A stretch of DNA of 8,679 nt from an uncultured Clostridia bacterium. GTDB taxonomy: Bacteria; Bacillota; Clostridia; TANB77; CAG-508. Position 1 is the stretch's first letter, and the number at the start of each line of letters is the position of its first letter. The DNA lies in contig CAORJJ010000019.1 of the NCBI GenBank assembly GCA_948517135.1, forward strand, positions 1,129-9,807, given 5' to 3'. The position numbers and the translations under genes were made by a program. The notes beneath the pieces were generated by a model, which worked only from the letters and a program-made list of their open reading frames with translations, was not told the origin of the DNA and searched no databases. Below are positions 1-4,273 of this stretch, piece after piece.

Positions 1-1
1 A

Positions 2-187
2 TATAATATAAATATTAATGGAATTGAAAAAAGAGAGATTGATGACTTATTAGGAAATACATTTTCTAATGAACAAATGATAATGACATATCCTAATATT
101 ATTGTAACAAATGAAAACAATGAGACTATCCATGTGGGAAGTATTTTAAAAGATATCAAAAATTATTATTACAAATTTGAAAAATGA
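2..187 (+). CDS. C-terminal end of an unidentified protein (5' end outside window)
   Basis: A frame stays open from the left edge of the window to a TGA at 185-187, giving about 61 codons with typical AT-rich codon choice (AAT, ATT, GAA, TTA). The peptide is polar and rich in Asn, Ile, Glu and Tyr, and ends in ...YYYKFEK. I see no recognisable domain, membrane segment or signal. There is an internal ATG pair near 77-85, but no ribosome site precedes it, so this is better read as the tail of a gene that begins upstream. It lies on the same strand as the cassette that follows, but a separate promoter lies between them. Function is unknown. The open frame is short enough that chance cannot be fully excluded. 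Confidence 0.45.
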   Translation, partial: YNININGIEKREIDDLLGNTFSNEQMIMTYPNIIVTNENNETIHVGSILKDIKNYYYKFEK

Positions 188-241
188 AATCTTGCAATGT
201 ATAAAAGCTTTTATTATTACAATTTTACTGATTGCAAGATT
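188..241. repeat. Inverted repeat with 11-bp perfect arms
   Basis: AATCTTGCAAT (188-198) is exactly mirrored by ATTGCAAGATT (231-241) across a 32-bp spacer. The spacer contains a second, non-concentric perfect 14-bp palindrome, ATAAAAGCTTTTAT (201-214). The structure starts right after the stop of the upstream partial gene. Its right arm contains the -35 element (232-237) of the next promoter. No T-run follows the right arm, so it does not look like an intrinsic terminator. It could be an operator or DNA-looping site, or a remnant of a small inserted element. The symmetry is seen directly; the role is inferred. Confidence 0.6.
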
Positions 242-260
242 ATGTAAAGCGTGTTATAAT
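232..260 (+). promoter_or_regulatory. Sigma-A-type promoter for the 119-aa gene
   Basis: The -35 element is TTGCAA (232-237, four of six matches to TTGACA), followed by a 17-bp spacer and a perfect TATAAT at 255-260. A TG at 252-253 forms an extended -10 (TGnTATAAT). Transcription would start near 267, leaving a leader of about 60 nt before the ATG at 328. The leader ends in a good ribosome site, AGGAG at 316-320, seven bases before the start. This should be a strong housekeeping promoter unless the overlapping repeats impose repression. Confidence 0.75.
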
Positions 261-287
261 ATATATAGCGTGTTTTTATAAGCGTTT
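248..287 (+). promoter_or_regulatory. Tandem AGCGTGTT direct repeats around -10 and start site
   Basis: AGCGTGTT occurs at 248-255, touching the -10 element, and again at 267-274, at the predicted transcription start. A partial third copy, AGCGTTT, lies at 281-287. The G/C-containing cores stand out in an AT-rich leader. Copies that overlap a promoter and its start site in the same orientation are typical of a repressor operator, but no regulator is encoded in the window and I do not recognise the motif. Confidence 0.35.
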
Positions 288-327
288 CTTTAGTAACTAA
301 AAAATCAAACAAAAAAGGAGAGACAGT

Positions 328-687
328 ATGGAACTTTTTGAAACAAAGGAAAGTAAAGCTACAAGATTACAAAAAGAGCAGAAAGAATTTGAGGAAGAAC
401 AGCGGAAGAAACAAGAAAAGGAAAAACAGGAAAGGGAGAGAATAAAAAAAGAAAAAGAAGATAAGTTTATGGAAGAGCTGGAACAGAAAAAACAGAAAAA
501 GATAATAACCCTTGTTCTTAGCGATTATGAGGGAAATGACTGGAAAGAACTGGCAATGAATTATCTTTTAGAAAAAGGGTATGTATGCGTCCAGAATGAT
601 GTAACTTCTACTAAGTGCAGTGCCCATTATGTACTCACCTTTGTAAGGAGAGACTATACAAGTTTTTTCTTAAATATTAAAAAGTAA
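328..687 (+). CDS. Hypothetical 119-aa protein with charged helical N-terminus
   Basis: The function is not recognised. Residues 7-58 are almost entirely Glu, Lys, Gln and Arg with few hydrophobic positions. This looks like a long single alpha-helix or coiled coil rather than a globular domain. Residues 59-119 form a small, probably alpha/beta domain: strand IITLVLS, a helix around WKELAMNYLLEKGY, then strands VCVQNDV and HYVLTFVRR. Its strand-helix-strand plan faintly resembles small DUF4177-like domains; this is a guess, not an assignment. There is no signal peptide or membrane segment, so it is probably cytoplasmic. The ATG at 328 is fixed by AGGAG seven bases upstream. The gene has its own promoter and terminator and is not part of the downstream operon. 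Codon use differs from its neighbours, with more CAG, CTG, GTC, CGG and ACC, and the gene is visibly less AT-rich. That suggests acquisition from a different genome. Confidence 0.8.
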   Translation: MELFETKESKATRLQKEQKEFEEEQRKKQEKEKQERERIKKEKEDKFMEELEQKKQKKIITLVLSDYEGNDWKELAMNYLLEKGYVCVQNDVTSTKCSAHYVLTFVRRDYTSFFLNIKK

Positions 688-715
688 ATTAGATGACTGA
701 AGTGCGCAAAAGTAG

Positions 716-741
716 AAGGACTGGTTAATACCAGTCTTTTT
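716..741 (+). terminator. Intrinsic terminator after the 119-aa gene
   Basis: A perfect 7-bp stem GACTGGT/ACCAGTC (719-725 and 730-736) closes a TAAT loop and is followed by TTTTT (737-741). The A/G bases before the stem can pair with the T-run. It lies about 30 nt after the stop at 687, so it should end this monocistronic transcript and insulate it from the operon that follows. Confidence 0.85.
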
Positions 742-765
742 GCATATTATATATTTGAATTTCAC

Positions 766-794
766 TTGTAAAAAATAGTTGTTAGTGATAAGAT
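766..794 (+). promoter_or_regulatory. Probable promoter of the five-gene operon
   Basis: TTGTAA (766-771, four of six to consensus), a 17-bp spacer and TAAGAT (789-794, four of six) are preceded by TG at 786-787, forming an extended -10. Transcription would begin near 801. That leaves a leader of roughly 24 nt carrying GAGG at 813-816 before the ATG at 825. It is the only good promoter I see between the terminator at 716-741 and the first operon gene. The leader is too short for a riboswitch. Confidence 0.55.
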
Positions 795-824
795 ATTAAA
801 GAATATTAATATGAGGAAAAGAAT

Positions 825-1328
825 ATGTATAAAAAAATATCAATAATTGGAGCACCAGGAACAGGCAAAACTACACTTGCAAATAAATTATCAGAAATAT
901 TTCATATTAAAGCCACTCATATAGATGGATTACATCATTTGGAGAATTGGAAAATACGTGATAAAGCAGAAAGAGATAAAATGATATTAGATGTAGTTTC
1001 AAAAGATGAATGGATTATAGATGGTACATATAAATCAACATTAAAGCAAAGGCTTGAAAAATCAGATATTGTAATTTGGCTAGATTTTTCTACATTTGAT
1101 CAATTAAAAGGAATTATAACAAGATATATAAAAAATAAAGGAATAGAAAAGCCTGATATACCAGGGTGCAAAGAGAAAATGGATAGAGAATTTTTTTTCT
1201 ATGTCCTAAAATATAATAAGAAAAAGAGAAATATTATTGTAGAAAATTTGGAAGAGATAGATAAAAATAAAGTGCTAATATTCAAGAATAGAAAAACATT
1301 AAATAAGTGGTTAGGAGGACTTATATAA
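825..1328 (+). CDS. P-loop NTPase, FlaR / adenylate-kinase-like ('topology modulation') family
   Basis: This is a 167-aa cytoplasmic nucleoside/nucleotide-kinase-like protein. Walker A is G-A-P-G-T-G-K-T-T at residues 9-17. D34 in the HIDGLHHL segment follows the first helix, at the position where this family has LD or HLD. WIIDGTY (62-68) and the IVIWLD strand (81-86) match the characteristic 'WIIDGNY...D.VIfLD' pattern of proteins annotated as DNA topology modulation protein FlaR. The lid-like stretch after residue 100 contains the family's KPDIPGCKEKMD-type motif. The substrate is not established, and the topology label is historical. GAGG at 813-816 supports the ATG at 825; another ATG at 811 is out of frame. 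It is the first gene of the operon. Its last codons contain the ribosome site of the flippase gene, which suggests coupled translation. Confidence 0.85.
   Translation: MYKKISIIGAPGTGKTTLANKLSEIFHIKATHIDGLHHLENWKIRDKAERDKMILDVVSKDEWIIDGTYKSTLKQRLEKSDIVIWLDFSTFDQLKGIITRYIKNKGIEKPDIPGCKEKMDREFFFYVLKYNKKKRNIIVENLEEIDKNKVLIFKNRKTLNKWLGGLI
1313..1318 (+). promoter_or_regulatory. Ribosome site inside the kinase gene that serves the flippase
   Basis: A perfect AGGAGG lies 15 nt before the flippase ATG at 1334 and inside the 3' end of the preceding gene. The spacing is longer than usual. The in-frame upstream GTG at 1307 comes before this site and so cannot use it. No ATG, GTG or TTG lies in frame between them. 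This supports 1334 as the start, with initiation probably helped by ribosomes finishing at the stop at 1326-1328. Confidence 0.6.
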
Positions 1329-1333
1329 AATAT

Positions 1334-2851
1334 ATGGCAAAGAAAAGTATTGCAAAAAATTATATATATAACATGGTATATCAAGTTTTAACACTTATAT
1401 TACCATTAATTACAACTCCATATTTATCAAGGGTATTAGGAGCAGAAGGAAATGGTATTTATAGTTATACATATGCAATAGTCACATATTTCATATTATT
1501 TGGATCTCTCGGAGTTGCTTTATATGGGCAAAGAGAAATTGCATATGCACAAGAATATCCAGAAAAGAGAAAAAAGATTTTTATAGAAATTGTTATTTTT
1601 AGATTTATAACAATACTTATTGCAACAGTATTCTATTTCTTTCTTTTTGTAAAAGGTGCAGAATATCAAATATATTATCAGATACTTATGTTAGAACTTG
1701 TTGCGGCAGCATTTGATATTAGCTGGTTCTTTCAGGGATTAGAGGAATTTAAAAAAACTGTTATAAGAAATGTTTTAGTAAGAATTTGTAGTGTGAGTTT
1801 AGTTTTTCTTTTAGTTAAAACAAGAGAAGATTTAGCTAAATTTACATTAATATACTCTTTAGCAGATTTTATTGGAAATTTATCATTATGGTTATATCTT
1901 CCAAAATATTTTAAAGGAATAAAGATTGAAAATATAAATGTAAAACAACATTTACCACATATTGTTTTACTATTCATACCACAAATTGCAAACCAAATAT
2001 ACAAAATATTAGATACAACAATGATAGGTTGGTTAATAACTGATAAATCAGAAACAGGATATTATGAACAAGGTCATAAAGTAATTAGATTATTACTTAC
2101 AGTTGTAAATTCTTTAGGTGTAGTTATGATACCTAGAATGGCAAATGCCTTTGCAAATAATGATAAAAAGCAAATAAAATCATATATGAAAATGTCGTTT
2201 AATTTTACATTTTTTCTATCATTTCCAATTATGTTTGGAATTGTAAGTATTTCAAGGAACTTTGTGCCAGTATTTTTTGGCGCAGGGTATGATAAAGTAA
2301 CTTCTATAATATATATATTAAGTCCAATGGTATTATTAATGGGGCTTGCAAATGTTCTAGGAACACAATATTTGCTTCCTTTAAAAAAACAAAAAGAATA
2401 TACATTTTCAGTAACAATTGGAGTTATAGTTAATTTTATTTTAAATTATATATTAATAACATTGTATCAATCAATAGGTGCAGCAATTGCAACTGTTTTA
2501 TCACAAATCGTTGTAGATGTACTTCAATATAATCATGTAAAAAAAGAAGTAACATTAAAAGAACTATTTAATTTATGTTCAAAATATATAATTTCTGCTA
2601 TTGCTATGTTTGCATTATGTTTTGGAGTGAAATGTATATTAAATATAAATATAATTTCTCAAAATATATTTGACTTAGCAACAAATATGAAACTAAATAA
2701 AGAATATTTATTTAATATAGTGTCAATTATACTTCAAGTAGGAGTTGGAGCAATAACTTATATTGTAATGCTTATAGCTTTAAAAGATGAATATGTTTAT
2801 AAATTTATAGATAGAGTTAAATCACGTTTTTTTAAAAAGAAAATAGTATAA
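1334..2851 (+). CDS. Wzx-type polysaccharide / oligosaccharide flippase
   Basis: This is a 505-aa integral membrane protein of the MOP superfamily (polysaccharide biosynthesis / Wzx, RfbX-like). It should flip lipid-linked oligosaccharides across the cytoplasmic membrane. The N-terminus is diagnostic: a short basic lead, a hydrophobic segment with PLITTPYLSRVLG, then GAEGNGIYSYTYA. About 14 hydrophobic segments can be counted along the chain, and the length is typical of the family. The in-frame GTG at 1307 would add nine residues, but it lies upstream of the AGGAGG. The start MAKKS at 1334 matches how these proteins normally begin. It follows the P-loop gene by 5 bp and precedes nadD by 10 bp. 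No glycosyltransferase or polymerase gene is visible, so the glycan it moves is unknown. An isolated flippase next to NAD genes is unusual for a family that normally sits in glycan clusters. Confidence 0.9.
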   Translation: MAKKSIAKNYIYNMVYQVLTLILPLITTPYLSRVLGAEGNGIYSYTYAIVTYFILFGSLGVALYGQREIAYAQEYPEKRKKIFIEIVIFRFITILIATVFYFFLFVKGAEYQIYYQILMLELVAAAFDISWFFQGLEEFKKTVIRNVLVRICSVSLVFLLVKTREDLAKFTLIYSLADFIGNLSLWLYLPKYFKGIKIENINVKQHLPHIVLLFIPQIANQIYKILDTTMIGWLITDKSETGYYEQGHKVIRLLLTVVNSLGVVMIPRMANAFANNDKKQIKSYMKMSFNFTFFLSFPIMFGIVSISRNFVPVFFGAGYDKVTSIIYILSPMVLLMGLANVLGTQYLLPLKKQKEYTFSVTIGVIVNFILNYILITLYQSIGAAIATVLSQIVVDVLQYNHVKKEVTLKELFNLCSKYIISAIAMFALCFGVKCILNINIISQNIFDLATNMKLNKEYLFNIVSIILQVGVGAITYIVMLIALKDEYVYKFIDRVKSRFFKKKIV

Positions 2852-2861
2852 AGGATGTTTT

Positions 2862-3467
2862 ATGGAAGAGAAAAAAATTCTAGCAATTTTTGGTGGTTCT
2901 TTTAATCCACCACTTAATTCACATTTTTCATTAGCACAACAGATTGTTAATGAATATGAAAATATAGAGAAAGTAATATTTGTACCAGTAAATTCAAAAT
3001 ATGAAAAAGAAGGTTTACTAGAAAATGAACATAGATATAATATGCTAAAATTAGTTTGTGATAAAAATAAAGATTTTATTGTATCAGATATTGAACTAAA
3101 ACAAGAAAAACAACTGCATACAATAGAAACATTAGAACTATTACAAAATGAATATCCCAATAATATAATTTGTTTTACAATGGGAACAGATAACTTAAAA
3201 GAAATATCTAAATGGGGATCAAGTGAAAAATTAGTTACAGATTTTAAGATTTTAGTTTTAGAGCGTGATGAAGATAGTATGGATGAAATAATTAAAAATG
3301 ATGAATTCTTATTAAAATATAAGGAATCATTCATAAAATTGAAAGAAAATATAAGAAGCAATATAAGTTCAACATTTGTAAGAGAAAAAATTAAACGAGG
3401 AAAAAGCATAAGATATTTAACTCCAGATGAAGTCTATTATTATATAAAAGAAAATAATTTGTATTGA
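2862..3467 (+). CDS. nadD: Nicotinate-nucleotide adenylyltransferase (NadD) with altered HxGH motif
   Basis: This 201-aa enzyme is predicted to join ATP and nicotinate mononucleotide to form NaAD, the middle step of NAD synthesis. Family marks in order are: phosphate-binding GGSFNPP at 11-17; the nucleotidyltransferase histidine motif at 18-21; MGTDNL at 107-112 followed by W (the GADNL...W pattern of NadD); ISSTFVR at 168-174, the canonical ISST.iR adenylyl-binding motif; and a C-terminal YLTPDEVYYYI...NLY, the usual 'YlvP..V..YI....LY' ending. Length is normal. The oddity is the H/TxGH motif, which reads L18-N-S-H21: the second His is kept, but the first His/Thr and the Gly are replaced. 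AAGGA at 2851-2855 supports the ATG. The gene ends in TGA, which shows the standard code. It sits directly before nadE, which would use its product. The altered motif leaves open a related adenylyltransferase role. Confidence 0.85.
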   Translation: MEEKKILAIFGGSFNPPLNSHFSLAQQIVNEYENIEKVIFVPVNSKYEKEGLLENEHRYNMLKLVCDKNKDFIVSDIELKQEKQLHTIETLELLQNEYPNNIICFTMGTDNLKEISKWGSSEKLVTDFKILVLERDEDSMDEIIKNDEFLLKYKESFIKLKENIRSNISSTFVREKIKRGKSIRYLTPDEVYYYIKENNLY

Positions 3468-3495
3468 CCTAAAAAATGGTTAGAAAGGGCTGTAT

Positions 3496-4257
3496 ATGTT
3501 AGAAAAGCAAAGATTATTTAAAGAGGCTGAAAATGCAATTAGATGGATTCACGATTATGTAGAAAGAATTGGTGCTAAAGGTGTTGTTGTTGGAAATAGT
3601 GGAGGTAAAGATTCTGCAACAGTAATTGCAATGGCAACCAAAGCACTTGGAAAAGAAAGAGTATTAACAATTGCAATGCCTTGCAATTCAATACAATCAG
3701 ATTTAGAAGATGCTAGACTTGTTGCACAAAAATTTGAAGTTCCATTTATAAAAGTGGATTTGTCTAACTCTTATAACGAACTTGAAAATACAATAAATAG
3801 TACTTTAATTAACATAGAATTAAATAAAGAAGCAAAAATAAATGTAAAACCAAGACTTAGAATGACAACATTGTATGCAATTGCCCAAAGTTTAGGATAT
3901 CTTGTAATCGGAACAGGAAATCTTTGTGAGAGAATGGTTGGTTATACTACTAAATGGGGAGATAGTGCATCAGATTTTAATCCAATAGCAAATTTTACTG
4001 TTGAAGAAGTTTTAGCAATTGGAGAATATTTAGGAGTTCCAGATAAGATTATTCATAAAGCACCAAATGATGGTTTAGGTGGACAAACAGATGAAGAGAA
4101 AATGGGGATTACTTATAAACAAATTGCTGAATATATTGAAACTGGAAAAACAGATCTTGATGCAATGAAAAGTATAGAAAAAAGAAATAAATCTTCAAAA
4201 CATAAAAGAGAAGCTGTACCAGTTTATGAAGTTGAAAGAAAAAAATATTTAGAGTAA
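3496..4257 (+). CDS. nadE: NH3-dependent NAD(+) synthetase (NadE)
   Basis: This 253-aa cytoplasmic enzyme is predicted to amidate NaAD to NAD with ATP and ammonia, the last step of the pathway. The ATP-pyrophosphatase P-loop SGGKDS is at residues 35-40. The stretch around 139-167 (GTGNLCERMVGY, TKWGDSASDFNPI) corresponds to the family's GTxNksE...GY.TkyGD...D..Pi block. GLGGQTDEEKMGITY at about 194-208 matches the 'PGQTDE.elG.tY' segment that closes over the active site. HKR at about 236-238 matches the conserved C-terminal motif. Length fits the short, ammonia-dependent form. There is no fused glutaminase domain, so ammonia must come from solution or from a partner. AAAGGG at 3484-3489 precedes the ATG. 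It lies 28 bp after nadD and 16 bp before the large metallopeptidase-like gene. Confidence 0.95.
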   Translation: MLEKQRLFKEAENAIRWIHDYVERIGAKGVVVGNSGGKDSATVIAMATKALGKERVLTIAMPCNSIQSDLEDARLVAQKFEVPFIKVDLSNSYNELENTINSTLINIELNKEAKINVKPRLRMTTLYAIAQSLGYLVIGTGNLCERMVGYTTKWGDSASDFNPIANFTVEEVLAIGEYLGVPDKIIHKAPNDGLGGQTDEEKMGITYKQIAEYIETGKTDLDAMKSIEKRNKSSKHKREAVPVYEVERKKYLE

Positions 4258-4273
4258 ATATGGAGAGATACAA

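Noticed and set aside
688..824. Possible riboswitch controlling the NAD operon
   Set aside because: The stretch contains a terminator belonging to the upstream gene and then a promoter. The predicted operon leader is only about 24 nt, too short for an aptamer.
1307..1333. GTG start that would extend the flippase by nine residues
   Set aside because: The AGGAGG at 1313-1318 lies downstream of this GTG and so can only serve the ATG at 1334, which also gives the usual flippase N-terminus.
1199..2004. Minus-strand open frames over the P-loop and flippase genes
   Set aside because: They are antisense shadows rich in Phe, Ile and Ser, without ribosome sites, over clearly coding plus-strand genes.
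2822..3409. Long minus-strand open frame across nadD
   Set aside because: Its translation is Ser/Phe/Leu-rich low-complexity, as expected for the antisense of an AT-rich gene, and it lies wholly over a well-supported nadD with conserved motifs.
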